A stretch of DNA of 64,000 bases from Odobenus rosmarus divergens (Eukaryota > Chordata > Mammalia > Carnivora > Odobenidae). Location: NCBI RefSeq assembly GCF_000321225.1, contig NW_004451652.1, forward strand, positions 401,102 to 465,101. The letters are read 5' to 3'. Shown here piece after piece: positions 45,300 to 56,421 of the stretch (its first letter is position 1; the number at the start of each line of letters is the position of its first letter). The translations under genes and the position numbers were made by a program. The notes under the pieces are model-generated. The model was not told where the DNA came from and ran no database searches. It saw only the letters and a list, made by a program, of their open reading frames with translations.

Positions 45300-45700
45300 A
45301 GATCCTGATTTATTGAGTCTGGGGAGGGGGTTGAGATGCTACATTTTGGTTAAGTTCCCAGGGGGTGTCACTGTCACTGGTCCAAGGATCCATAGTGGAT
45401 AGCAACATCAGCATTTGACAGACTTATCTGATGGTAAAAATCATCTAGGCAGCTAATGTTTAAAAAAGCTTTCAGGCCCCACCCTTAGAGATTCTGGTTA
45501 GGTGGTGGCTCTGGAAGATAGCTTAAGCTTTTTTAAATAAAGCAACCCAGGTGAGTTATCATCAGGAAAGTTTGGGTATGCTGTTCTAAATCAGTGATTA
45601 CCAGATCTGGCTGTGCTTTACTGTCATAACAGAGCTTGTTTAAAAAATGAAGAGATGCCTATAACTGGGAATTAGGCCCAAGTATCTGTTAGAGGCCTAA
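45300..45700. mobile_element. MER5-like hAT-Charlie remnants
   Basis: Several blocks typical of MER5-type non-autonomous hAT elements: 'gattctggttaggtggtggctctgg', 'aaagctttcaggccccacccttagagattc', 'aacccaggtgagttatcatc', 'gattaccagatctggctgtgctttac'. At least two overlapping copies in different orientations seem to be present, so I give one interval. Confidence 0.6.
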
Positions 45701-45711
45701 GAAATTGTTAC

Positions 45712-45815
45712 TTCCTTGAGAGCAGGAACCAAAGATTTTTTTGTTCCTTGCAGTATCTAAAGAACTTAGCACAGGGTCTGACAAAACGAATACTCATAAA
45801 ATATTTTCCAATTGC
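45712..45815 (+). mobile_element. L2 LINE 3' end
   Basis: Sense L2 terminus: 'ccttgagagcaggaaccaaagattttttt', 'aagaacttagcacagggtctgacaaaacgaatactcataaaat'. Confidence 0.75.
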
Positions 45816-46012
45816 CTAATTCTAGGCTCCCCACAATCTAGCCCTAGATTAGTCAGAGCTCTTGTGATTTCAAGTGACAAAAACTCATCCTAAACCAGAT
45901 TATGCCAAACAAGGAATTTGGGGGGTTAACAAAACAGAACAGTCTAGGGTTCTGATTCCAGACATAGTTGGATTCAAATGTTTAAACAGTATTATCCGCT
46001 TTCAAATGTTCT

Positions 46013-46136
46013 GCCCACCCTCTTCCTCCCTCCCTCCTTTCCTTCCTTCCTTCCATCTCCCCCTCCCTCTTTTTCTTTCCTCCCTCTCTCCCTTCCTCCC
46101 GTCTTCTCTTTCTCTTTCCTTCCCTGTCTTTATGTC
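46013..46136. repeat. Polypyrimidine/polypurine tract
   Basis: About 120 bases are almost purely C/T on the plus strand, made of CCTT, CCCT and TTTC units. The overlapping long frames (45874-46263, 45978-46181, 45982-46233) owe their openness to this composition and are not genes. Confidence 0.92.
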
Positions 46137-46340
46137 TTTGCCTACTCTGTTTTTTTTTTTTTTTTTCTATTTCGATGCTAATTTCTTTTGCGTTTTCAGT
46201 AGGATTCTCTACGTGGAAGATGTCCAGGGGCATCTCCAGGTCTACATGCTCCTTAAATCTTAAATGTCAATGGAAGAGAGAACCTCTTTCCCTGATAGTG
46301 CCAACAAAATGCTCGGAAGGAATCTAACTAGCCTATTCCT

Positions 46341-46370
46341 CTGTGTGTGTATGTATGTGTGTGTGTGTAT
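46341..46370. repeat. (TG)n microsatellite
   Basis: A TGTGTGTG/TATG run of about 30 bases, interrupted twice. Confidence 0.85.
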
Positions 46371-46743
46371 TTGGGGAAGGGGATACTTTCATTACTGAAA
46401 CCTGGAGTTGATTCTACCAAACCATATAGGTTGAGGAAGATGAATGGAAAAGGGGGAGGGGAAGTCATTCAAACTTGGGAGTGGTATTGTGCAGGAAAAT
46501 AGATGTCTACTCTAGGCTCAAATCTGTATTTCCAGCCTCATTGTTTGGAATATTACTCAGTGGTGAATGACACACCCTTAACTAGTTGCTTATCTGTGAC
46601 TATTCTGCATCTATCCCTTTTCCTAAGGTATTCTCTTAGTTCAAGATTCCCTAACATTGTCCCCTATTACTGCCAACTTATTGTAGTTATTCATGTTATT
46701 GTTCAATTAAAATGATCTTTCTCTCTGAAGACTTCTTTGGAAG

Positions 46744-47221
46744 TTGTGGTAAAAAATACATAACATGAAATGTATCATCTTAATCATTTCTAAGTATACA
46801 GTTCAGTAGCGATAAGTATATTCACAATGTTGTGAAACAACAATCTGCAGAACTTTTTCATCTTGCAAAACTAAAACTCTATACCCATTAAATAACTCCC
46901 CATTTTCTCCTCCCCTTCATTGTCTGGAAACCACCATCCTGCTTTCTGTTTCTATGAATCAGACTACTATAGATGCCTCATCTATGTGGAATCATATGGT
47001 GTTTGTGTTTTTATAACTGACGTATTTTGTTTAGCATAATGTCTTCAAGGTTCGTTGATGTTGTAGCTTGTGGCGGAATTTCTTTCCATTTCAAGACCGA
47101 ATAATATTCCATTTTTTGTACATACCACATTTTGCTTATCTATTCATCTGTTGATGGACACTTGGGTTGCTACCCTCTCTTGGCTTTTGTGAATAGTGCT
47201 GCTATAATATAGGTGTATGTG
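46744..47221 (-). mobile_element. L1 LINE 3' part
   Basis: Antisense L1 3' UTR and ORF2 C-terminus: 'aaaatacataacatgaaatgtatcatctta', 'gtggaatcatatggtgtttgtg', 'gaataatattccattttttg', 'cttatctattcatctgttgatggacacttggg'. It is 5'-truncated. Confidence 0.88.
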
Positions 47222-48011
47222 AAGCCTTCTTAAATCCCTTCTTCATCTTCTCTTTCCTCTGAGGAATGAATTTCTCCCATTCTTATAAAAATATTGGTTC
47301 TTCCCATGCCATAATCCCATCCTACCCATGCCACTCTGCACTCCATGGTACACTGATAACTTTCAAGGTGAGGCAAGTATGGGATTTGAATACCATCTGT
47401 ATTGCTTTTGATATATACATGGACATCCATTCTTATAGATGCCTCACTAGTTGCAAGATTCCAGAAAAGAGCACTGCTCCAGTTATGTAAAAGGACAAAT
47501 GTTTAAGCCTGTCACAATTACTTCTCCATGTTGTGTGTTAAAGTAGAACATCTAAGGTGTGAGATTGCATGTGTGTATGTGTGTTTTAAAGCATTTGATT
47601 AATGAACTTCATATTTTTGTTCAAATTAATTGCCATAACTGACTTTCTGAAGAAAAATCACAGTTTACCCATATCATTTACCCAGTAGTTCCCAGAAATA
47701 TATTACCAGAGAAATACAAACCCCATGCATGAAAAGGCATATCCTTTTGCATGGGCATTAAAGGTTTTGTATAGTTTTAGTGCTAATGACTCCATTTGAA
47801 ACTTTTGACAGCTATCTGAAACTGCACATAAGGTAAATCCTTAAAATGTTGTAATTGCCTCTCCAGTCTTTCTTGCTTTTAAAAGCAGATTTCAATCTTG
47901 ATATTTTTCCATAAATATGTTATTATAAAGGAGAGAAACAAAAATAATACTGCTTGAGATTTTCTTCCTCTGGCTTTCCCCCCCATATCTCTCTCCTTCT
48001 CTAAAAAAAAA
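47222..48011. other. Anonymous sequence
   Basis: No gene or recognised repeat is seen. The opposing frames at 47230-47430 and 47266-47490 are short and featureless. Confidence 0.5.
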
Positions 48012-48573
48012 TAAGCATTATTTACAATAGCCAAGTTATGGAAGCAACGTAAATGTTCACCCATAGAGGAATGAATAAAGAAGATGTGGTTTATATACAC
48101 AGTGGACTATTACTCAGCCATAAAAAAATACCTTGCTATTTATGACAACATGGTTGGAGCTAGAGGGTATTATGCTAAGTGAAATAAGTCAGACTGAGAA
48201 AGACAAATACCATATGATTTCACTTATCTGTGGAATCTAAAAAACAAAACAAATGAACAAACAAAGCAGAAACAGACCCATAAATACAGAGGACAAACTG
48301 GTGGTTGCCAGAGGTGAGGAGTTTGGAGGGATGGGAAAAATGGGTGAAGGGTAGTGGAAGGTACGGGCTTCCAGTTATGGAATGGATGTCATGGGGATGA
48401 AAGGTACAGCATAGGGAATATAGTCAATGGTATTGTCATTGCATTGTATGGTGATAGATGGTAACTACGTTTGTAGTGAGCATAGCATAATGTATAGAGA
48501 TGCCAAATCACTCTGTTGTATACCTGAAACTAACATAATGTGTGTAAACTATACTCCAGTAAAAAGAAATTCA
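48012..48573 (+). mobile_element. L1 LINE 3' part
   Basis: Sense L1: 'gcattatttacaatagccaagttatggaagcaac', 'cagtggactattactcagccat', 'aaataagtcagactgagaaagacaaatacc', 3' UTR 'ggtggttgccagaggtgagg' and 'ctgttgtatacctgaaactaacataatg'. Confidence 0.92.
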
Positions 48574-48722
48574 GATAGCATGTGTTAGCAACTGACAGAG
48601 AACATAAGGTAAGGCTTCAATTGTGTCCTCATCAGAAAGGAGTGTCTATCTAGTGCCCATCAAATGTCTGCCTGAGAAAAAGGATATGTATAGATAATCA
48701 TTCTTGGCATAAACAACTTACC

Positions 48723-48846
48723 TTCAGATAAGCTCCATGAGGGCAGGGGCTTTTATGAATTGCTCAGTGTTCTGTCCCCAGAAACTAGAACAGCAGCTGT
48801 TCAGAAAGTATCTGAACATAAAGAGTTATTGAATAAATGAATACAA
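48723..48846 (+). mobile_element. L2 LINE 3' end
   Basis: Sense L2 terminus: 'agataagctccatgagggcaggggctttta', 'gctcagtgttctgtccccag', ending 'gagttattgaataaatgaata'. Confidence 0.85.
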
Positions 48847-49017
48847 TCAAGGGTCCTGTATTTCTCCCTGGATAAATATCACTCCCAGGACAACCATGAT
48901 CTAGTCCTTTCAGTTTAGTTCATAAGTGATTCCCAAATGTGTCCACAGCTCTTCATATTGACAACTGCCAACTACAATAGGCTCTCTACTTATTCTTTTC
49001 TCTACTCTGATTCCCAT

Positions 49018-49530
49018 TGTGGTGGCCAGACCCCAAAGATGTCTATGTCTTAATCTCTGGAAATGTGACTATGTTAGGTTATAAGGCAAAGGAGAATTAA
49101 GGTTTCAGATGGAATTGTGGTTTCTAATTAGCTGACCTTGAGATGAGGGAGATTATCCTGGATGATCTGGGTGGGCACACTGTAATCAAAAGGATCTTTG
49201 AGTGTGGAAGAGGGATGCAGAAGAATCAGTAACAGAGAGGGTTGTGATCTGAGAAAGACTAGACTGGCCATTGATAGCTTTGAAGGTGGAAAGGAGCCAT
49301 GAGTCAAGGAAAGTGGGCAGCTTTTCTAGAGGATTCTAAGCAGTAAAAAGCAAGGAAACAGATTTATCCTAGAGCCTTCAGAAAGGAATATACCCCCATC
49401 GGCAACTTGATTTTGCCCCAGTGAGACCCATTATAGACTTCAGAACAATAGAACCTTAAGATAAAACATTTGCATGGTTTAAGTCACTAAGTTTGTGGTA
49501 ACTTGTTATATCAGTCCTAGAGAACTAATA
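49018..49530 (+). mobile_element. MLT1-like MaLR solitary LTR, near complete
   Basis: The plus-strand LTR runs 'tgtggtggccagaccccaaagatg', 'ggaaatgtgactatgttagg', 'gagggagattatcctggatgatctgggtgggc', 'ttgattttgccccagtgagacccat', 'gtttaagtcactaagtttgtggtaacttg', ending 'agagaactaatata'. No internal region is visible. Confidence 0.9.
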
Positions 49531-49554
49531 TATCCTCCAAATGAATCTCATTAG

Positions 49555-50098
49555 CAGCAACTTCTCATTCAGCGCCTTGTGTAAAACACTGGATTTTCCT
49601 ATTACTCCTAAGATGAAGACCATGTTGCTTAAAGTAATCTACAAAGCCTTGCTTGGGCTGGCTTTCCCTAACTCTATAGTCTCATCTTCCAAGTTTGCCC
49701 TCAGCATCTGTCTTCACCACTCTAGCACTAGCCTTCTTGGCTTTCTGTGGTCCCTTCTAACACCAGTTCTGTTGCCCCTGTCTGCTTTGGTTGGCTAGCT
49801 CCTACTCTCCCTTCAACCCTTAAAAAATAATCTCTTCCTCAAGAAGTGTCTCTTATCTCTATAATCAGGTCAGTTTCCACTGTTAGGAGTTTTGGTAACA
49901 CTGGAGAGTGAGCCTCTTATATGCAATGATCAAAAGTGTGATTTCACATTTATTCATTTGATTCTTTGATTAAAGTCTGCAATCTCTGTAGGGTCTGTTC
50001 TCCCGTGTCATAATATTTTTTATGTCTAACATAATGCCTGGCACACAGTAGGGACTCAGTAAATACTTGTTGAATAAAGGAATGAATGAATGAATGAT
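49555..50098 (+). mobile_element. L2 LINE 3' region, ~540 bp
   Basis: Sense L2: decayed ORF2 C-terminal blocks ('ctacaaagccttgcttgggctgg', 'gctagctcctactctcccttcaac', 'ctcaagaagtgtctcttatctc') then the 3' terminus 'catgcctggcacacagtaggg'-like sequence and (GAAT)n tail at 50080-50098. The frame at 49541-49798 (85 codons) is probably a relic of the L2 reading frame. Confidence 0.8.
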
Positions 50099-50439
50099 GT
50101 TAGACTACCAGAAAGCTGGGTCCCAGGTTGGTTGTGCTAACTCTTTATGGAATCACTCTAATGGAGAGAGGCATGTTAATATTACCTGTTATCAAGAATA
50201 CTGTTGAAAACAGCTCCATGAAATATAATTTTGTTTCCTATAGGGCTATTGGTGAGGATTTTTTTTCATCATATTACTCAGTTTTCTACATACCAAGTAG
50301 TGAAAATAATTTATTTTTCATCCTGTTTTGGAATAACTTTGCTTTCCCAGAGAGAGTAATCTGTTTTCTTTCTTTTATAAGTGAACAGTAGGGGTACAGA
50401 TTAAATGCATGACCTTCAAGATTATAGCACACATAACAA

Positions 50440-50818
50440 AGCTCCTGGGAGAATTGACAGCTGATGACTTGCAGTGATGGCCCTTCCCGCTCACCCTCAA
50501 TTGCCCTCTGCTGAAGAGAGCCACCTGGCCCAATATTACCCCACTTCCCAGGAATAACCTGCATCAGTGATGGCCCAATCTGGGGGTGGGAGGGTGAGAG
50601 GTATAAAGGCTGTATTATCCAATTGGAATAACTCTGCAGAGCTGCCCCAGCTTCAGTGCTCTCCAAAGGGGAGACTTTGGTGGCTTCATAGTTCAACTCC
50701 TCTCTCTTCCCATAGGACTTCCTTTGCCCTCCGCCATAGGTGCTAATCTCAAGAGCCTCCCCTCAGTAAACTTCCTAAATACAAAGACGTCTCCTTCCTA
50801 AAAACCTGACTTAAGACC
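50440..50818 (+). mobile_element. Candidate ERVL/MaLR-type LTR
   Basis: A GC-richer block with a TATA-like 'gaggtataaaggctg' (about 50599-50613) and an end 'cagtaaacttcctaaatacaaagacgtctcc' to 'aaacctgacttaagacc', a typical LTR terminus. The 136-codon minus-strand frame 50286-50696 overlaps it. Confidence 0.5.
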
Positions 50819-52270
50819 TTCTCTTTCTCCAACATGAGAATTGAATGATTTTACTTCACTTGGAAACTCAGAAACCCAACTAAAGTAGCTAAGGTGACTT
50901 ATATAACCTACATATTAACAGATTTGGTCTAGGTTGTCTATTTGCATGCCTGTTTGTCCAGTCTCTTTTTATTCATATTATATAATTATTTTTATGGGTA
51001 TACTCTGATTTTAAAGTGTCCCAACTTTAAAGTGGTGAACAAGGCAGGATTTCAATGAGTAAACAAACCAAATAAATAGGAATAATAGTCTGTTTAGGAG
51101 ATAAAATAAATACTAAGCACAGAAATTTAGTTTTACCTAGGATGTGTTGAAATTTCTTACACTAAAGGGAGATAGATATGCCCAAATATTGGGCGTCTTG
51201 TTTTTCCTCTAGTGTTCTTCCATTAAGGTACAGTTATGACCATTTGAAATAAAAGTTAGCTGGACAGAAGAAGGAGCTGTGAGTGTATTTGCCTTTTCTT
51301 TAAAATTTACTTTATGCCTAAGAAGCAAGCTGGGAGAAAAGAAAATGAAAGTCAGGAGGCAAATGGTCACTGGTTCAGTCAACCTTCTACAGTTTCCTCC
51401 TTTTAGGCAGTTGTCCTTAAATAACCTTTATCATGTCTTGATTCTGTACTACTTCAAGCCATTCATCTCCTGGGAAATGAAACAACGTGCAATGTTAAAT
51501 TTCTCCTATAAAGTGGGTATGACTCTGCTTCTCAGTTCCTCATTTTCCAAATCCTTGTAACCAAAGTTACCAAACACAGAAATAGCGTGAGAATTAAATA
51601 ACAGAAACATTTCCTGATACAGTCGTTCAATTCATTTACATGCATCTCATAGGTTCATCGTTTTTAGGGAGTAGAAATCAAAGCTTTTGACCTTGTGTTT
51701 TGGCTTGGGTAAGTGAACTATGTACTCTGCTAACATTCCTGATAGAGTACTCCTTGTACCCATATCAAAACCATTTACATTTTCTGATCCTATTTCCTCA
51801 TGGTAAGGTTTTCTGATCCTATTTCCTCATTTGAAATTTATCTCAAAAAATGAAATAAAAAACATAAACTTCCTTGATAAAGTTGGGGGAAATGTTAGGA
51901 TCTCTTTTTTACTTGTAGTTAAGGTCTTCCTTAGGAACACTACATCCCTTAACAAGGGATTACATAACTTAAGGAACATTGAATCTAGTGCATTTCCCAT
52001 TAATGTCAAATTACTTCATACAGTCAGGAGTCTGTATATGATGTTTAATGTAGACCTCAAAGACTATTGTAACTTGAATGCTAACCTTGAATATCTGAGT
52101 GTCCTAGCAGAGAAAAGAGATGGAGTGATTCTAGAGGTTTATTAGACTATTTGCTAACCTGTTTACTTTATATTATGAATACCAATTAATATCTACTTAT
52201 AAAAATAATAGAAAATACAATTAAAAATATAGTGAAAACTGCCAGGCAGTTAAAGAAGAATTTTTCCTTT
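50819..52270. other. Anonymous sequence
   Basis: No gene is recognised. Frames at 51279-51560 (93 codons) and 51831-52145 (104 codons) have no motif or family I know. It contains the 29-bp-period duplication at 51780-51830. Confidence 0.5.
51780..51830. repeat. 22-bp tandem duplication
   Basis: TTTTCTGATCCTATTTCCTC followed by AT occurs identically at 51780-51801 and 51809-51830 (period 29 bp). Confidence 0.9.
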
Positions 52271-52281
52271 AAAATAGAACT

Positions 52282-52478
52282 CAGGGGAACCTGGGTGGCT
52301 CAGTCAGTTAAGTGTCTGCCTTCAGCTCAGGTCATGATCTCAGGGTCCTGGGATCGAGCCCTATGTTGGGCTCCCTGCTCTGCGGGGAGCCTGCTTCTCC
52401 CTGTCCCTCTGCTGCTCCCCCTGCTTGTGCTCTCTCGCTTGCTCTCTTTTTCTCTCTCTTAAATAAATAAATATCTTG
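52282..52478 (+). mobile_element. Can-SINE (SINEC), full length, first of a pair
   Basis: Head GGGGAACCTGGGTGGCTCAG, 'gggatcgagcccta', 'ctctgcggggagcctgcttctccc', CT region, tail AAATAAATAAATATCTTG. AAAATAGAAC flanks it at 52271-52280 and 52479-52488. Confidence 0.95.
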
Positions 52479-52495
52479 AAAATAGAACATCTAAG

Positions 52496-52705
52496 AGGGA
52501 ACCTGGGTGGCTCAGTCAGTTAAGCCTCGGACTCTTGGTTTTGGCTTAGGTCATGATCTCAGAGGTCATGGGATTAAGCCCTGCATTGGGCTCTGCACTC
52601 AGTGTGGAGTCTGCTTGAGATTCTCTGTCTTCCTCTTCCACTGCTCACGTGCCCACGCTCTCTCTCTAAAATAAATGGATAAATACTGAAAAATAAAAAT
52701 AAAAT
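52496..52705 (+). mobile_element. Can-SINE, older subtype, second of a pair
   Basis: Head GGGAACCTGGGTGGCTCAG then the older signature 'gcctcggactcttggttttggctta'. The tail is A-rich with AATAAAA units. The TSD AAAATAGAAC lies at 52479-52488 and 52706-52715. It lies 17 bases after the first SINE in the same orientation. Confidence 0.94.
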
Positions 52706-52716
52706 AAAATAGAACT

Positions 52717-53199
52717 ATTAAGTTAGCAAAAGAGTGCTAAGTCATCAGAAAAATCTGCTTTTCAAATCAGTTTATTCTGATAATCATCCTAAAATATGTG
52801 GCTTCTTTTAGGAGTAAAGACTTTATAAAAAGAAATAAATTTTGGGGAGATTAAGATAGTTATTTAGCAAAGTTAAGATGGTGTTCAGAAACATGGCTTG
52901 GAGAAATGAATCCTGATTTTTGAACATCCTTCCACCCCCTAGCAAGAGAACAGGGAAAAGTGATGGTAAAAGTTGTGACCTCCTTAACCTAATTATACTT
53001 GTTAAAAAACAGTGACTCAATCTTACCATTTGGCTATAAAATCACTAAGTGGACTCAGTAATAGAGGATGGAAAGCAAAAAAGAAAAGATTAGAAGAACT
53101 TAGAAGAATGTAATTAGAATGTGATGTGACTTCAATTAAAAAAGGACTGCAGTGGATTCTGACCTTAACTAGGCCCAACTTCACAGATTAGGGGCCCAG
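52717..53199. other. Anonymous sequence
   Basis: No gene or recognised repeat is seen. Confidence 0.45.
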
Positions 53200-53870
53200 G
53201 CCTCCATAAGACTGCCCTCATTTCAGACATCAAATGCAAGGAGACCATAGGCCACCCTCACTTCTGACCAACTAGCTGCGAATTTAGAGGTTCCCACTAC
53301 CTTGTCAGGTGTGATAATTTGTTGGAATGACTCACAGAACTCAGGAAAATGCTATACTAATGATTATAGTTTTAATATAGCAAAAGATACAAATTACATC
53401 CAACCAAAGAGAGAGATGCATCATGGGGTGAGGTTTGGGAGGGTTCACAAAGCTTCAATTGTCCTCTCCCCATAGCGTGAGGACAGGTTACTTTCCCAGC
53501 ACATCAGCGTATGACAGTGCATGTATTGCCAATCAGGGAGTTCAACTCAGCTTTGTTGTCCAGAGTTTTCCACATAATTGAACTCAATCTCCAGTCCTTC
53601 TCTCCTCCTCAGAGGTTGAGCTGTTATTATCTCGCTCAAAACTTTAACCCTGTAACCACATGGTTGGTCTTTTGGGCATGGCCAGCCTCCATCCTGAATT
53701 ATCTGTTTAGCCTAAATCATCAGAAGGATTACTGTGTTAATCTTATTTCAGTCACCTAGTTAGTATAAACTCAGGTGTGGTTCCAGAGGCCCACCATTAA
53801 TAGCAAAGACACTGTTATCACTCTGGAAATTCCAAGGGTTTAGAGGATACCTCTCAGTAACAAGGGACAA
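53200..53870 (-). mobile_element. ERV1/MER4-like LTR, antisense
   Basis: The sequence reads like a familiar LTR in antisense: 'gaggttcccactaccttgtcaggtgtga', 'gaatgactcacagaactcaggaaaatg', 'gcatcatggggtgaggtttgggaggg', 'aattgaactcaatctccagtccttc', 'aaccacatggttggtc', 'actctggaaattccaagggttt'. It is a diverged solitary LTR of an endogenous retrovirus. The subfamily is not certain. Confidence 0.7.
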
Positions 53871-54087
53871 AGGCCAGCCAAATTCATTGTTAAACAAAAG
53901 GGAACTAAAATATTGTAGAAGAGTGGCATTATAAAAAAAGAAAGATAAAAATAAATTTTTACATTATTTGTGTAATTACTATTACATAACTTATTCTGGG
54001 GCACAAATGCTATTTGTGCTTAATGAGTCCAACCACTAGGTGAAGGTATTGCCAGGCATTTATTGCACTGACTGGTAGCAAAATGCA

Positions 54088-54287
54088 CTTTTTTTTTTTA
54101 AATATTTTATTTATTTATTTGACAGATAGAGACATAGCAAGAGAGGGAACACAAGCAGGGGGAGTGGGAGAGGGAGAAGCGGTCTTCCCACAGAGTAGGG
54201 AGCCCGATGCGGGGCTCCATCCCAGGACCTGGGACCATGACATGAGCCGAAGGCAGACACTTAATGACTGAGCCACCCACGTGCCCC
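54088..54287 (-). mobile_element. Can-SINE (SINEC), full length
   Basis: Minus-strand copy; the TSD AGCAAAATGCA lies at 54077-54087 and 54288-54298. Confidence 0.96.
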
Positions 54288-54497
54288 AGCAAAATGCATT
54301 TTTAAGAGCTCTTTAATTTTTGAGAGTTTTAAGTATCCAATGTCCATTTTCATTATGCAAAAAGTGACATGAATTACCAGGACAGCACAAAATATTAAAG
54401 GTGTTAGATGACTTTATGTGAAAGAGAACATGGCAATATTTTGGTAAAATATAAAATAGGCTTTCATTTTGATTTAAAATATGCCTTATTTTGTAAG

Positions 54498-54498
54498 T

Positions 54499-54549
<51 letters not shown>

Positions 54550-54724
54550 GAGATGGACAGAGCAGGGAGGGGAGGAGCGGAGGGAGAGGGAGACAGAGAA
54601 TCCTAAACAGAATCTTAAGCTTGGCATGGAGCCTGACATGGCGCTTATTCTCACATCCCTGAGATCATCATCTGAGCCAAAATATAGAGTCAAACACTTA
54701 ATCAACTGAGCCACCCAGGTGCCC
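54498..54724 (-). mobile_element. Can-SINE, older subtype, tail replaced by (ATCT)n
   Basis: The minus-strand SINE body runs from 'agagatggacagagcagggagg' to the head complement 'caactgagccacccaggtgccc' with the older 'aaaatatagagtcaaacacttaatc' signature. Where the AAGATTTTATTTATTTATTT tail should be, there is an (ATCT)n microsatellite. Confidence 0.92.
54499..54549. repeat. (ATCT)n microsatellite in a SINE tail
   Basis: About 12 perfect tetranucleotide units, occupying the position of the SINE's A/T-rich tail. Confidence 0.95.
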
Positions 54725-54738
54725 TAATCTGACTTTTT

Positions 54739-54932
54739 TTTTTAAAGATGTTATTTTATTTTATTTTATTTGAGAGAAAGCAGGAACAGAGGAGCAGCAG
54801 AGGGAGAGGGAGAAGTAGGCTCTCCTTCAGAGCTGAGCAGGGAGCCTGATGTGGGGCTCAATCCCAGGACCCTGGAATCACGACCTGAGCCAAAGGCAGC
54901 CGCTTAACAGACTAAGCCACCCAGGCACCCCA
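54739..54932 (-). mobile_element. Can-SINE (SINEC), full length
   Basis: Minus-strand copy with (ATTTT)n-like tail. The TSD CCTAATCTGACTTTTT lies at 54723-54738 and 54933-54948. Its left copy starts on the last bases of the preceding SINE's head, so this insertion is younger than that one. Confidence 0.96.
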
Positions 54933-54948
54933 CCTAATCTGACTTTTT

Positions 54949-55802
54949 AAAAGCAAGTCAAGATTAAAATTCTGACTTATTTTGTGTTCATCAAGATTTT
55001 GCTTAAGAACCATGGTTCATTGAAAATTATTCAAAAACTAATATATTCCAGTTTATGATTAAGACGTTTATTCACCAAATTTTATATTTAAATGTTTATA
55101 ATTAAATATTTGTGTAATGTTAACTTATTTTCTTTTTTTCTGATAACCCATCCTACACTATATGAAATTTTAAGGGTTGACTTTGGGGATAAGAAAATAA
55201 CACATGATGTTCACTTGGTTGTGATTCACAAATATGTGCTTCTAGCTTTACATTTTAAGATTTTTCATTTTCTATTTAATGATTTCCAAAATACTGGACT
55301 GTGTTAATCTTATTTTATTTACCAAAAATATAATAATGAAAGCTATTATTTTGTCAAGTCTTAGCTCGTTGGGTCTGAAAACAAGTTTTGAAATTCAGTC
55401 TTCTCACATCCAAAGGTTTTATATTTTCTAAAGTTAGTTTCCTTAGGCTTTTCTAATTTTCAGAAAGGTACTTACATCTGGAGAACCCCCAAATAATTTT
55501 TCTTCAAAAATATTCAGGAAGATGATTTGTATACTGATTAAAGAAAAATAAGATACAGAAATGACAATTCAATCTGATTCTTTCATTGGAAAATCACTTA
55601 AATTACTAGCTGCACAAGTTTCCCCCACTTGGTTTTTTTTGCCCTTCCTCCCTGCCTCCTTTCCTTTCTTCCTTATTTTCATTCATATGGTGCTTGGTGA
55701 GAGAAAAATTTTGAATTTGCAGATAGAGACTTTCTTCCTTCCTAGCATGTTTAAAATGTTTCTAATATTCTACCAAAGTTCATTTCCTTGTAATGTTAAA
55801 TT
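54949..55802. other. Anonymous AT-rich sequence
   Basis: No gene or recognised repeat is seen. The 101-codon frame at 55561-55866 runs into the next SINE. Confidence 0.5.
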
Positions 55803-55813
55803 ATGGTACTTTT

Positions 55814-56026
55814 GGGATGCCTGGGTGGCTCAGTCGTTAAGCGTCTGCCTTTGGCTCAGGTCATGATCCCAGGGTCCTGGGATCCAGCCCCACATCGGGC
55901 TCCCTGCTCTGCAGGAAGCCTGCTTTTCCCTCTCCCACTCCCCCTGCTTGTGTTCCCTCTCTCGCTGTCTCTCTCTCTCTCTCTGTTGAATAAATAAATA
56001 AAATCTTTGAAATCAATCAATCAATC
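55814..56026 (+). mobile_element. Can-SINE (SINEC), full length, (AATC)n tail
   Basis: Head GGGATGCCTGGGTGGCTCAG, 'cagtcgttaagcgtctgc' and 'ctgctctgcaggaagcctgc', a form I associate with pinniped/arctoid SINEs. The tail ends in four AATC units. The TSD ATGGTACTTTT lies at 55803-55813 and 56027-56037. Confidence 0.96.
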
Positions 56027-56247
56027 ATGGTACTTTTTGAAAAAATACTTAATGTCTTAGGATCCTAGCATAAAAGGTAATAAAGCTCTGTATTTTTGTG
56101 TGTGTGCTAACATGCTTCCAGAAACTTAGCAAAATATTTCACAATCCATCTGTGTAATAATCAAATCCAGAATATTCTACAATTCATATCCCAAGCATGT
56201 AGCCCTAGGCAATTCAGAAATTGTGTGGGTATTGAGCCAAACTTCTT

Positions 56248-56421
56248 TTCTTTTTTAAAGATTTTATTTATTTATTCATGAGAGGCAGAGAGAGAGAGAG
56301 AGGCAGAGGGAAGCAGGCTCCCAAGGAGCAGGGAGCCCGATGCGGGACTCGATCCCAGGACCCTGGGATCATGACCTGAGCCGAAGGCAGACGCTTAACC
56401 ATCTGAGCCACCCATGCGCCC
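56248..56421 (-). mobile_element. Can-SINE (SINEC), young-looking
   Basis: Minus-strand copy of the subtype 'attcatgagag', 'gctcccaaggagcagggagcccgatgcggg', 'accatctgagcc'. The TSD is perfect, 15 bp (TGAGCCAAACTTCTT), at 56233-56247 and 56422-56436. Confidence 0.97.

Noticed and set aside
45874..46263. 129-codon frame rich in Ser/Pro/Leu/Phe
   Set aside because: The composition is that of the polypyrimidine tract it crosses. Frames on both strands are open for the same reason.
50286..50696. 136-codon minus-strand open frame as a possible gene
   Set aside because: It has no recognisable domain, overlaps an LTR-like block, has no promoter or splice context I can support, and a frame this long is expected in 64 kb of six-frame sequence.
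54499..54549. ATCT array as a CRISPR-like or satellite array
   Set aside because: It is a simple tetranucleotide microsatellite in a SINE tail.
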